A stretch of DNA of 64,000 bases from an uncultured Atopobiaceae bacterium (GTDB lineage Bacteria > Actinomycetota > Coriobacteriia > Coriobacteriales > Atopobiaceae). Shown one piece after another: positions 19,599-28,458 of the stretch. The notes under the pieces are model-generated. The model saw only the letters and a program-made list of their open reading frames with translations. It did no database searches and was not told the origin of the DNA. Made by a program: the position numbers and the translations under genes. How positions within the stretch are numbered: position 1 is the first letter of the stretch; every line of letters begins with the position of its first letter. The stretch lies in NCBI GenBank assembly GCA_934792625.1, contig CAKVON010000002.1:1-64000 (forward strand). Reading direction: 5' to 3'.

Positions 19599-20519
19599 AT
19601 GACCACTTCCGCCAACGCTTCCGACACCACCTTCCGCAGCGGCTTCGTCGCCCTCGTGGGCAGGCCCAACGTCGGCAAGTCGACGTTGCTCAACGCCTGC
19701 ATGGGCAAGCGCGTCGCCATCACCAGCCCCGTGGCGCAGACCACGCGCCGTCGCATGCGCGCCGTCGTCAACACGCCCGACTCGCAGCTCGTCATCGTCG
19801 ACACGCCTGGCCTGCACAAGCCGAAGGACGCCCTGGGCAAGGAACTCAACCGTGCCGCCCTGGGCGAGCTTGCCGACGTTGACGTCGTCGCACTGCTGAT
19901 CGACGCCACCAAGCCGGTGGGCCGTGGTGACGAATGGGTCGCCAAGCACGTCGCCGCTGCCCACGCCTACAAGCTTCTGGTCGTGACCAAGGCGGATATC
20001 GCGACCCCCGAGCAGGTCAAAAGCCAGCTCGACGCCGCGAGTGAGCTTGCCGACTTTGACGACTCGATCGTGGTCTCGGCTGCCGAGAAGTTCAACGTCG
20101 ACGCCTTCTTGCGCGTCGTGTCCGCTTGCCTGCCCGAGGGGCCGAGGTGGTTCCCAGAGGACATGGAGACCGACGCCACCGACGAGGACCTCGTCGCCGA
20201 GTTCGTCCGCGAGAAGGTCCTTCTCAACTGCAGGCAGGAGATTCCGCACTCGGTCGGCGTCCTGTGCGACGACATCGAGTGGGCGCGCGACGGGCATGCC
20301 TCGATTCGCGCGACGGTCCTGGTCGAGCGCGAGGGGCAGAAGGGCATCGTCGTCGGACACGGCGGTGCCATGATAAAGAGGATCGGCACCCAGGCGCGCG
20401 TGGACATCGAGCGCTTGCTCGGATGCAAGGTGTTCCTCTCGCTCGAGGTTCGCGTCAGGCCGCAGTGGCGTCGCGACGTCAACGTGATCCGCCGCCTCGG
20501 GTACGACGCGGGGGAGTAG
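19599..20519 (+). CDS. era: GTPase Era
   Basis: Essential GTPase for 30S subunit assembly that binds the 3' end of 16S rRNA. The 306-residue protein has G1 GRPNVGKST, G3 DTPG and G4 TKAD, then a C-terminal KH domain with GxxG in VVGHGGAMIKRIG. It follows YbeY, which works on the same rRNA end, and precedes recO by 3 bases. Confidence 0.95.
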   Translation: MTTSANASDTTFRSGFVALVGRPNVGKSTLLNACMGKRVAITSPVAQTTRRRMRAVVNTPDSQLVIVDTPGLHKPKDALGKELNRAALGELADVDVVALLIDATKPVGRGDEWVAKHVAAAHAYKLLVVTKADIATPEQVKSQLDAASELADFDDSIVVSAAEKFNVDAFLRVVSACLPEGPRWFPEDMETDATDEDLVAEFVREKVLLNCRQEIPHSVGVLCDDIEWARDGHASIRATVLVEREGQKGIVVGHGGAMIKRIGTQARVDIERLLGCKVFLSLEVRVRPQWRRDVNVIRRLGYDAGE

Positions 20520-20522
20520 GGC

Positions 20523-21272
20523 ATGCCTCGCGCGCGCACCTATAGGGCGCGGGCAATCGTCCTGAGAAAGACGAAGCTTGGCGAGCAGGACCTCATCCTG
20601 ACGCTCTTGTCGGAGAGCGGCGCACAGCTGAGGGTCGTTGGCAAGGGCGCCCGAAAGCCTGGCGGTCGACTTGCCGCGCGATGCGAGCTGTTCTGCGACG
20701 TCGACCTTCTCGTGGCGCACGGACGCAGCCTCGATGTGGTGGCAGAATGCTCTCTCGTGGAGCCGCACCTCGACATCAGGGCCGACATCGACCGCGTGTC
20801 CGCTGCGTCATGCCTATGTGAGGTTGCCGAGCTGACGTCGTTCGAGGATTCCGAGGACCCGTTCCTGTTCCCGATCTTGTCCAGGGCGCTTGGCGCGGTC
20901 GGCGAGTCTCCCGATAGGGAGACGCTCGACGTCGTCGTCGCTGCCTACGTCTTCAAGGTTCTTGCGCATGGTGGTTGGATGCCCGTCGTCGACTCCTGCG
21001 TGTTGTGTGGGGATGCGAGTCCGACGCGCTTCTCGGCGGCCATGGGCGGCGCCGTGTGCGAGAGCTGCTCAAGGGATGTCGAGGGCGCGGAACCCGTCTC
21101 GCGCGGCGAGCTCGATTGGATCCGGGCGCTCGTCTCCTCCACGTTCGACACCCTCGTGGCGTCGTCGCCTGACGGCGGCACGGCCTCCTTCCTGCTTTCG
21201 AGCGCCCATGTCTGGGCTGCGACGCATCTAGATTGCAGGCTTCGTGCCATGGAATACCTGCTGAGCGTGTAG
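20523..21272 (+). CDS. recO: DNA repair protein RecO
   Basis: Recombination mediator that loads RecA in the RecFOR pathway. The 249-residue product has the N-terminal OB-fold ([20 protein letters not shown]), a helical middle and a four-cysteine zinc site (C159, C162, C179, C182). era-recO adjacency is common. It ends the long run that began at lepA. Confidence 0.93.
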   Translation: MPRARTYRARAIVLRKTKLGEQDLILTLLSESGAQLRVVGKGARKPGGRLAARCELFCDVDLLVAHGRSLDVVAECSLVEPHLDIRADIDRVSAASCLCEVAELTSFEDSEDPFLFPILSRALGAVGESPDRETLDVVVAAYVFKVLAHGGWMPVVDSCVLCGDASPTRFSAAMGGAVCESCSRDVEGAEPVSRGELDWIRALVSSTFDTLVASSPDGGTASFLLSSAHVWAATHLDCRLRAMEYLLSV

Positions 21273-21283
21273 TACTCGTGTGC

Positions 21284-21314
21284 TTGGCTGTGCGTCGAAC
21301 TTCTCTGCTATACT
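21284..21314 (+). promoter_or_regulatory. rpsO promoter
   Basis: An extended -10, TGCTATACT, ends at 21314 and a TTGGCT lies 19 bases upstream of its TATACT. A leader of about 125 bases follows, ending with the stem-loop 21414-21419/21423-21428 (GGCGCC arms) just before the ribosome site. Autoregulation by S15 would fit but is not shown. Confidence 0.5.
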
Positions 21315-21444
21315 CAGTCAGGTTGTTTCTACCCGTCACCTCGTTTCCACGCACCACCTGCATGGTCACGCGGTATCGGGCGAATGGATCAGGTCGCGCA
21401 AGCGGCCGAGAAGGGCGCCGACGGCGCCGGAAAGGTGGAGGCAC

Positions 21445-21726
21445 ATGGCTACCATCACCAAGCAGCAGGTTGAGGACATCATCAAGGAGTTTGGTGCCAA
21501 CGAGCACGACTCCGGCTCCGCCAAGGTTCAGGTTGCGATCCTGAGCAAGCGCATCGCCAACCTCACCGAGCACATGAAGTCCCACAAGAAGGACTTCCAC
21601 ACCCGTCGCGGCCTTCTGATGCTCGTCGGTAAGCGTCGTCGTCTTCTCTCCTACATCAAGAAGAACGACATCAACGAGTACCGTGAGCTGATCGCCAAGC
21701 TCGGCATTCGCGACAACGTCCAGTAA
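21445..21726 (+). CDS. rpsO: 30S ribosomal protein S15
   Basis: Primary 16S rRNA-binding protein. The 93-residue product has the S15 core ([26 protein letters not shown]...). The ATG at 21445 follows AGGTGGAGG. The rpsO-pnp order is one of the best conserved in bacteria. Confidence 0.95.
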   Translation: MATITKQQVEDIIKEFGANEHDSGSAKVQVAILSKRIANLTEHMKSHKKDFHTRRGLLMLVGKRRRLLSYIKKNDINEYRELIAKLGIRDNVQ

Positions 21727-21737
21727 AGAGGACCCAA

Positions 21738-21767
21738 GGGAGGCGCCACAAGGGCGCCTCCTGTTTT
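21738..21767 (+). terminator. rpsO-pnp intergenic terminator or attenuator
   Basis: A 9-base GC-rich perfect stem (21739-21747 with 21753-21761) is followed by TGTTTT. It would end most rpsO transcripts before pnp. Confidence 0.8.
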
Positions 21768-21774
21768 ATGAGGC

Positions 21775-21796
21775 CCATCCGCAATGGGGCGGATGG
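21775..21796 (+). promoter_or_regulatory. stem-loop in the pnp leader
   Basis: An 8-base perfect stem (21775-21782 with 21789-21796) with a 6-base loop lies 18 bases before the pnp start. pnp leaders in enterobacteria carry RNase III-cleaved hairpins used for autocontrol; this position is similar but the function here is inferred. Confidence 0.5.
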
Positions 21797-21814
21797 AGAT
21801 AAGGGGAAAGAATA

Positions 21815-24037
21815 ATGGCAAAGGTTACCCACGAGTTCGACCTCTACGGCAAGCACTACGCCCTGGAGACCGGCGAGCTCGCCAAGCAGGCCACCGGCTC
21901 CTGCCTGGTCAAGCAGGGCGACTCCACGGTGCTTCTCACCGCCGTCGTCTCGAAGGAGCGTAAGGACTACGACTTCTTCCCGCTGACCGTCGACTTCATC
22001 GAGAAGATGTACGCCGTCGGTCGCATTCCCGGCGGCTACCTCAAGCGTGAGGCCCGTCCGTCCGAGAAGGCCACCCTCACCGCCCGCATGATCGACCGCC
22101 CGCTGCGCCCGTCCTTCCCGGCGGGCTTCCGCAACGAGGTCCAGGTTGTCGCCACGTCTCTTGTGGCAGACCAGGTCAATCCCGTTGACACCATCTGCAT
22201 CATGGCCGCCAGCGCCGCTCTGACCGTCGGAGGCGTTCCCTTCGAGGGCCCGCTCGCCTGCGTGCGCATCGGCCGCGACCCCGAGACGGGCGAGTTCCTC
22301 GTCAACCCCACCTACGAGGAGCGCGACGCCTCCGACCTCGACCTCGAGCTCGCCGGCACCCCCGACTTCATCTCGATGCTCGAGGCCTCTGCCCAGGAGA
22401 TCTCCGAGGACGACATGCTTGCCGCCATGGCCTTCGGCCAGGAGGCCATCGCCGCCTTCTGTGAGGAGCAGAAGAAGTTCTTCGAGAAGGTCGAGCAGGT
22501 CAATGGTCCCATCCGGCAGCGCGAGTACATCTACGACGAGCCTGTTCCCTACGTCCACGACAAGGTCTTCGCCCACTATGACGAGATGAGCGCCGCCCTC
22601 AAGGATGCCGACAAGCTCTCCCGCATCGGTAAGGTCGAGCAGCTCAAGGCCTCCATCAAGGACGAGTTCACCGAGGAGGAGCAGCTCCAGTACAGCCGCG
22701 AGATCCCGGTCGAGCTCAAGAGCCTCGAGAAGCACGCCATGCGCATCATGGTCGTCGAGACCGGCGAGCGCGTCGACGGTCGTGCCGCCGACGAGATTCG
22801 TCCGCTGATGGTCAAGCCCGACTACCTGCCCCTGGTTCACGGCTCCGGTCTGTTCCAGCGTGGCCAGACCCAGGTTCTGTCCGTCTGCACCCTGGGCATG
22901 CTCAATGAGTGGCAGCGCCTCGACACCATCGAGCCCGTCGATGGCAAGCGCTATATCCACCACTACAACTTCCCGCCGTACTGCACCGGCGAGACCGGTC
23001 GCATGGGCAGTCCCAAGCGTCGCGAGATCGGCCACGGCAATCTCGCCGAGCGTGCCCTTCTCCCCGTGATCCCCTCCGAGGAGGAGTTCCCCTACACCAT
23101 CCGCGTCGTCTCCGAGGTCATGGAGTCCAACGGCTCCTCTTCGATGGCGTCGACCTGCGGTTCCACCCTCGCCCTCATGGATGCCGGCGTGCCCCTGAAG
23201 CGCCCGGTCTCCGGCATTGCGATGGGCCTCATCCAGGAGGAGGGCAAGACCGTCGTCCTTACCGACATCCAGGGCCTCGAGGACTTCCTCGGCGACATGG
23301 ACTTCAAGGTGACGGGCACCGAGCGTGGTATCACCGCCATGCAGATGGACAACAAGGCCACCGGCCTTACGCCCGAGATTCTCGCCCAGGCCCTGCACCA
23401 GGCCCACGAGGGTCGCGCCTTCATCCTCAACACGATGCTCGAGGCCATCCCCGAGTGCCGTGAGACCCCCAAGGACACCGCGCCGCAGATCATCAGCCTG
23501 CAGATCCCGACCGACAAGATCCGTGACGTCATCGGCTCTGGTGGCAAGGTCATCCGTGGCATCCAGGACGACACCGGGGCAACGATTGACATCCAGGAGG
23601 ACGGTACCGTCTTCATCGCGGGCATCAACGGTGCTGGCGACGAGGCTGCCGAGCGCATCAAGGCCATCGTCAAGGTCCCCGAGGTCGGCGAGGAGTACAC
23701 CGGGCGCGTCGTGGGCATCCAGCCCTTCGGTGCCTTCGTCGAGCTGCTGCCTGGCAAGGACGGCCTGCTGCACATCTCCCGCGTTGCCCAGGGTCGCGTC
23801 GACAAGGTTGAGGACGTTCTCAACGTCGGCGACGAGGTCAAGGTTCGCGTCCTCGAGGTTGACGAGAAGGGCAAGATCAGCCTCGACCGTATCGACAAGC
23901 CCGAGGCTCCCGCCGGTTCCGGCAAGCACTCCGATGGTCGCGGTGAGCGTCGCGAGCGCAAGGGCGAGCGCTCTGGCAGCAGGCACCCCGGTGACCAGGG
24001 CCGTCAGCCCCGTCGTCGCCACCACGACTCGAACTAG
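21815..24037 (+). CDS. pnp: polyribonucleotide nucleotidyltransferase (PNPase)
   Basis: Phosphorolytic 3'-5' exoribonuclease. The 740-residue protein has two RNase PH domains (with GxxxMGSPKRREIGHG in the second), a KH domain (PTDKIRDVIGSGGKVIRGI) and an S1 domain (GEEYTGRVVGIQPFGAFVELLPGKDGLLHIS), then a basic Arg/Gly-rich tail. It sits among other RNA-decay genes: rnj follows and rny lies 11 kb away. Confidence 0.96.
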   Translation: MAKVTHEFDLYGKHYALETGELAKQATGSCLVKQGDSTVLLTAVVSKERKDYDFFPLTVDFIEKMYAVGRIPGGYLKREARPSEKATLTARMIDRPLRPSFPAGFRNEVQVVATSLVADQVNPVDTICIMAASAALTVGGVPFEGPLACVRIGRDPETGEFLVNPTYEERDASDLDLELAGTPDFISMLEASAQEISEDDMLAAMAFGQEAIAAFCEEQKKFFEKVEQVNGPIRQREYIYDEPVPYVHDKVFAHYDEMSAALKDADKLSRIGKVEQLKASIKDEFTEEEQLQYSREIPVELKSLEKHAMRIMVVETGERVDGRAADEIRPLMVKPDYLPLVHGSGLFQRGQTQVLSVCTLGMLNEWQRLDTIEPVDGKRYIHHYNFPPYCTGETGRMGSPKRREIGHGNLAERALLPVIPSEEEFPYTIRVVSEVMESNGSSSMASTCGSTLALMDAGVPLKRPVSGIAMGLIQEEGKTVVLTDIQGLEDFLGDMDFKVTGTERGITAMQMDNKATGLTPEILAQALHQAHEGRAFILNTMLEAIPECRETPKDTAPQIISLQIPTDKIRDVIGSGGKVIRGIQDDTGATIDIQEDGTVFIAGINGAGDEAAERIKAIVKVPEVGEEYTGRVVGIQPFGAFVELLPGKDGLLHISRVAQGRVDKVEDVLNVGDEVKVRVLEVDEKGKISLDRIDKPEAPAGSGKHSDGRGERRERKGERSGSRHPGDQGRQPRRRHHDSN

Positions 24038-24068
24038 CCTTCGAGAGCGCATAGTTTAGCTGCCTTTT

Positions 24069-24097
24069 GGGCCGGACGGCATCTAGCCGCCCGGCCC
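24069..24097 (+). terminator. pnp terminator
   Basis: A 12-base GC-rich stem with one A-C mismatch (24069-24080 with 24086-24097) and a 5-base loop, followed by a modest T-rich stretch (TTCTCGTTAT). The T-run is weak. The rest of the 242-base gap to rnj holds a short stem-loop at 24228-24243 and no clear promoter. Confidence 0.6.
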
Positions 24098-24279
24098 TTC
24101 TCGTTATAGAACCGGTCTGCTTGGTTCGTGCTGTCTTGTTACCGATGTGAGATTGGCGCGCCCGTTTGGGTAATATTGTTCGAATGCGTGCCGAACATCC
24201 CACGAAGGCACCGACAAACCGCACGTTACGGCCGTTGGGCCGTCTTCACGTAAGAACCTAGCGAAAGGACCCAAGCCAC

Positions 24280-25941
24280 ATGGCTAAGAAGAAACCTCCC
24301 CTGAGGATCATCCCGCTCGGCGGCCTTGACGGCATCGGAAAGAACATGACCGCCTTCGAGTGCGGTGACGACATGATTCTGGTCGACGCGGGCCTCATGT
24401 TCCCTGACGACGATCAGCCTGGTATTGACCTCGTGCTTCCGGACTACACCTATGTCCTGGAGAACGAGGATAAGCTCCGTGGCATCATCATCACGCACGG
24501 CCACGAGGACCACACCGGAGCCCTGCCGTACCTGCTGCAGGATCTGGTTCCCAAGGTACCCATCTACTCGAGTGACCTCACCCTCGGAATCATTCAGGGC
24601 AAGCTCGCCGAGCACAACATCAAGTCTCCCAGGTTCAAGGAGGTCCGAGACGGCGTTCACCTGGACCTCGGGTGCTTCTCCATCGATTTCTTCTCGATGA
24701 CGCACTCCATCCCCGGTGCCCTGGGTGTCTTTCTGCGCACCCCGCAGGGAACCGTCCTTCACACGGGTGACTTCAAGCTCGACCAGACTCCCATCGATGG
24801 CGTTCGTCCCAACTACCATGCCATCAACAAGTTCGGCAAGCAGGGAATCGACCTTCTTCTTTCCGACTCGACCAATGCGACTCGTCCCGGCTTCACCCAG
24901 TCCGAGGCCGCCGTCGGTGGTGCCCTGCGTCACATCATCAAGAATGCACCCGGTCGCGTCTTCGTGGCGAGCTTCTCGAGCCACATCCACCGCCTGCAGC
25001 AGGTGTGCGATTGCGCGACTGCCGTCGGCCGTAAGGTCGTCGTGACCGGCCGTTCCATGGTTACCAACACCAAGATCGCCCGCGAGCTTGGCTACCTGCG
25101 CATCGCTGACGAGAACATCATCGACGCCTATAGCGTCGACGAGATTCCCGAGGACAAGATCGTTGTCCTGTGCACCGGTAGCCAGGGCGAGCCGCTTTCC
25201 GCGCTCTCTCGTATGGCCAATGGCGAGCACAAGTCTCTTTCCATCACCGCGAACGATACGGTGATCATCTCCGCCACCCCCGTTCCCGGCAACGAGAAGT
25301 CCGTCCAGGGCATCATTAACTCGCTTGCGAAGGTCGGTTGCGAGATCTACGACAAGTCCAATGCGCTCGTGCACGTTTCTGGTCACGGTAGCCAGGAGGA
25401 GCTCAAGCTCATGCTTGCCATGACGCATCCGACCTACTTCATGCCGGTCCACGGCGAGGCGATTCACCTTCGTGCCCATGCCAAGCTTGCCGTTCAGATG
25501 GGCATTCCCGAGGAGAACATCTTCGTCGAGGACAACGGCGACACCCTCGAGATGCGTGGCGGCGTCGTCCGTCGTGGCGTTCCCGTCGAGTCCGGCATCG
25601 TCTATGTCGACGGCCTTCGCATCGGCGACACCGAACCCGCGGTTCTGCGCGACCGACAGAAGCTCTCCCAGGATGGCATCGTCACCTGCGTCATCGCGAT
25701 CTCTTCTCGCTCGCATGAGGTCGACGAGGTCGAGATCTCCAGCCGCGGCGTCTCCTTTGCCAATGATGACGAGCTCATCAACGGCGCGCAGGAGTCCGTC
25801 AGGGCATCTATCAACAACGCCTCCAGCGGCGGCTCCAGCATCGAGTCGCTTCGCAAGACCGCTCGCAACAACCTCTCCAATTACCTTTGGAGCAAGACGC
25901 ACACCAGGCCCATGGTCATTCCCGTGGTCATGGAGGTCTAA
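24280..25941 (+). CDS. rnj: ribonuclease J
   Basis: Dual endonuclease and 5'-3' exonuclease of the beta-CASP metallo-beta-lactamase family. The 553-residue protein has the metal motif HGHEDHTG (73-80) and the beta-CASP segment with TGRSM and HVSGHGSQEELKLM. It lacks the long basic N-terminal extension of some actinobacterial RNase J proteins. A single rnj with rny and pnp nearby indicates a Gram-positive type of degradosome. ftsK begins three bases after its stop. Confidence 0.94.
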   Translation: MAKKKPPLRIIPLGGLDGIGKNMTAFECGDDMILVDAGLMFPDDDQPGIDLVLPDYTYVLENEDKLRGIIITHGHEDHTGALPYLLQDLVPKVPIYSSDLTLGIIQGKLAEHNIKSPRFKEVRDGVHLDLGCFSIDFFSMTHSIPGALGVFLRTPQGTVLHTGDFKLDQTPIDGVRPNYHAINKFGKQGIDLLLSDSTNATRPGFTQSEAAVGGALRHIIKNAPGRVFVASFSSHIHRLQQVCDCATAVGRKVVVTGRSMVTNTKIARELGYLRIADENIIDAYSVDEIPEDKIVVLCTGSQGEPLSALSRMANGEHKSLSITANDTVIISATPVPGNEKSVQGIINSLAKVGCEIYDKSNALVHVSGHGSQEELKLMLAMTHPTYFMPVHGEAIHLRAHAKLAVQMGIPEENIFVEDNGDTLEMRGGVVRRGVPVESGIVYVDGLRIGDTEPAVLRDRQKLSQDGIVTCVIAISSRSHEVDEVEISSRGVSFANDDELINGAQESVRASINNASSGGSSIESLRKTARNNLSNYLWSKTHTRPMVIPVVMEV

Positions 25942-25944
25942 CAG

Positions 25945-28458
25945 GTGGCAGCGAAGCGCGCAAAGGGTCGCGGCTCGTCCAGGGGTGGTGCGGGCGAGGC
26001 TCGCTCGACCCTGGCAAACGACATCACGGGCGTCCTGGTCGCTGTGGTCTCCATAGCCATGCTCTTCTCGCTTGTGTCACCCAGCTCCGCTCCGGTGACG
26101 CATGCGATGGGGGAGGCGCTCGTTCTTGGCTTTGGCTCGGGCGCAATGCTCGTTCCCATCGCCTTGTTCGTGTTTGCGGTGACGTTCTTCGTTCGAACTG
26201 AGAATCCCGTGAGCTCGCGCATCGCCCTTGGACTTGGGATGATCGTGCTCGCGATTCTGTCGATCCTGTCCTCCAATGCCGTAGGGGCCGAATCGAACCC
26301 CGGCGTTGTCTTTAATGCCGATGCGCTCGCCTCGGCAGGAGGGTATGTTGGCTCTGGCGTGGCGTGGGTGCTATTGTCGCTGTTCGGCCATGTTGTGACC
26401 CTCGTTCTTCTTTGCGGCGTGATCGTTGCCGGAGTGATAGTCTGCGGCTTCTCGATTTCCGATGCCGTTGGAAAGCTTCAGGACAAGGCGAGCGCCGCAG
26501 CCGAGCGCATGGAAGAGCGCCGCAGCGAGAGGTTGGCTAACCCCATGCCGCCCGCGTCGCGAGTAAAGGCGCCCAAGCCCGCAAGGCCTGCAAAAGAATC
26601 GCGTGGCAAGTCAGAGGCCCCCCAGACAACCTTCATCGGCGCACGGAAGACCTCCGTGCTTCGCCGGGATGCCGATAAGACCCAGCTTGTGGAGCCTGCG
26701 GCTAAGACTACCTTGCTGTCGCGCAAGAGGAAGGCCGCCAAGCCCAAGCCCAACGAGGACGAGCCCGAGCTGCTTCCGTTTGATGAGGGCGCGACCGTCG
26801 TCGGCGTTCCGAGCGTCGACGAGCCCGTGTCGACTTCCTCCGATGTGGCCCGCGGAAACGTCCCCGCCTTTCTGCAGAACAAGTCCACGGTTGTCAAGGG
26901 GGCTGAGAAGGCCAGGTCCGGGGACAACAAGACCCCTTCCAAGAAGTCTTCCAAGATTGCTGAGGCCCCCGTCGTTTCCCCCTCCGGAGACGATGGCGCT
27001 GTTTTGCCGCCGATTTCGATGATTAACTTCAATCCTGATTCCGCCACTAGCGCCGCGACTTCCGAGCAGCTTGGTGAGGTTGCCGAGAAGCTCCAGTCAA
27101 CCCTGGAGGAATTCGGCCTCACGAGTCGCGTTGCCGGATGGGTTGCCGGACCTTCCGTAACCACCTTCAAGATTGAGATGGGGGAGGGCGAGCGCGTCAA
27201 CAAGATCACGAATCTTCAGGATGACATCGCCCTGTCACTGGCGGCAAAGTCCGTGCGCATATTCGCACCCATCCCGGGTACCTCCCTTGTTGGAATTGAG
27301 ATTCCCAACTCGAAAACACAACCCGTTTACCTTGGTGACGTTCTGCCTTTCGTGAAGGGCGGCCCTTTGGAGGCGGCCTTTGGCCGAGACTCCGAGGGCA
27401 AGCCTGTGGTGGTTGACATTGCCAGCCTTCCGCACCTCCTTGTTGCGGGTACCACGGGTTCCGGCAAGTCAGTCCTTCTCAACAGCATCGTGATGACCAT
27501 GCTCATGAGGGCGACGCCCGAGGAGCTCAGGCTCATCATGGTCGACCCTAAGCGAGTCGAGTTCACGTTCTATGCCGGTCTCCCGCACCTCTACGTTCCC
27601 GTTGTCACCGAGCCCAGGCAGGCGACTTCGGCGCTGCAATGGGGTGTCACCGAGATGGAGCGTAGGCTCAAGGTCTTCGAGCACTACAAGGTCCGCGACA
27701 TTCGCTCGTTCAACGGGCAGGTTGAGGGAGGCCGTCTCTCCGAGATGGAGAATCCGCCCAAGAAGATGCCCTATTTCGTCATCGTCATCGACGAGCTCTC
27801 CGACCTGATGATGGTTGCGGGTAAGGACGTCGAGGCATCCATCGTTCGTATCGCGCAGTTGGGACGTGCTGCGGGAATTCACCTGATCGTTGCTACGCAG
27901 CGTCCTTCTGCTGACGTCGTCACCGGTCTCATCAAGGCGAACATCGACAACCGCGTCGCCTTGTCGGTCGACAACAGCATCAACTCTCGCATCATTCTCG
28001 ATCAGACCGGGGCTGAGCGACTTATGGGCAAGGGAGACATGCTTTATAAGCTCCGTGGTCGCAGGCCCAAGCGCGCGCAGGCGTGTTTTGTCTCGGAACC
28101 CGAGGTCGAGAAGGTCGTCGAGTTTATCAAGGAACATCACGAGGCGGATTACCACGAGGACATCTTGTCGGTGGTTGCCCCTGGCAAACCCGGGGCTTCT
28201 CTTGATGTCGCCGAGGACGATGACCCGCTGGTGTGGGAGGCCGCGCAGATAGTTGTGGACTCTCAACTGGGTTCTACCTCCGGTCTGCAGCGCAGGCTTA
28301 AGGTGGGGTACGCTAGGGCAGGAAGGATTATGGATATGCTCGAGCAGAAGGGTGTCGTGGGTCCGCCTGATGGCGCGAAGCCGCGAGAGGTTCTGCTCGA
28401 CGCAGACGGGCTCGAGGAGCTTAAGTCCGCCGAATCGGCTTATCGGGAGGTAGAGTAG
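25945..28458 (+). CDS. ftsK: DNA translocase FtsK/SpoIIIE
   Basis: Septal DNA motor that moves chromosome ends to daughter cells. The 837-residue protein has four N-terminal membrane segments within about residues 25-175, a charged Lys/Pro/Ser-rich linker to about 350, the alpha/beta motor with Walker A GTTGSGKS (502-509) and Walker B FVIVIDELSDL, and the C-terminal winged-helix gamma domain (TSGLQRRLKVGYARAGRIMDMLE). GTG start at 25945. The rodZ-like gene starts on the next base after its stop. Confidence 0.95.
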   Translation: MAAKRAKGRGSSRGGAGEARSTLANDITGVLVAVVSIAMLFSLVSPSSAPVTHAMGEALVLGFGSGAMLVPIALFVFAVTFFVRTENPVSSRIALGLGMIVLAILSILSSNAVGAESNPGVVFNADALASAGGYVGSGVAWVLLSLFGHVVTLVLLCGVIVAGVIVCGFSISDAVGKLQDKASAAAERMEERRSERLANPMPPASRVKAPKPARPAKESRGKSEAPQTTFIGARKTSVLRRDADKTQLVEPAAKTTLLSRKRKAAKPKPNEDEPELLPFDEGATVVGVPSVDEPVSTSSDVARGNVPAFLQNKSTVVKGAEKARSGDNKTPSKKSSKIAEAPVVSPSGDDGAVLPPISMINFNPDSATSAATSEQLGEVAEKLQSTLEEFGLTSRVAGWVAGPSVTTFKIEMGEGERVNKITNLQDDIALSLAAKSVRIFAPIPGTSLVGIEIPNSKTQPVYLGDVLPFVKGGPLEAAFGRDSEGKPVVVDIASLPHLLVAGTTGSGKSVLLNSIVMTMLMRATPEELRLIMVDPKRVEFTFYAGLPHLYVPVVTEPRQATSALQWGVTEMERRLKVFEHYKVRDIRSFNGQVEGGRLSEMENPPKKMPYFVIVIDELSDLMMVAGKDVEASIVRIAQLGRAAGIHLIVATQRPSADVVTGLIKANIDNRVALSVDNSINSRIILDQTGAERLMGKGDMLYKLRGRRPKRAQACFVSEPEVEKVVEFIKEHHEADYHEDILSVVAPGKPGASLDVAEDDDPLVWEAAQIVVDSQLGSTSGLQRRLKVGYARAGRIMDMLEQKGVVGPPDGAKPREVLLDADGLEELKSAESAYREVE

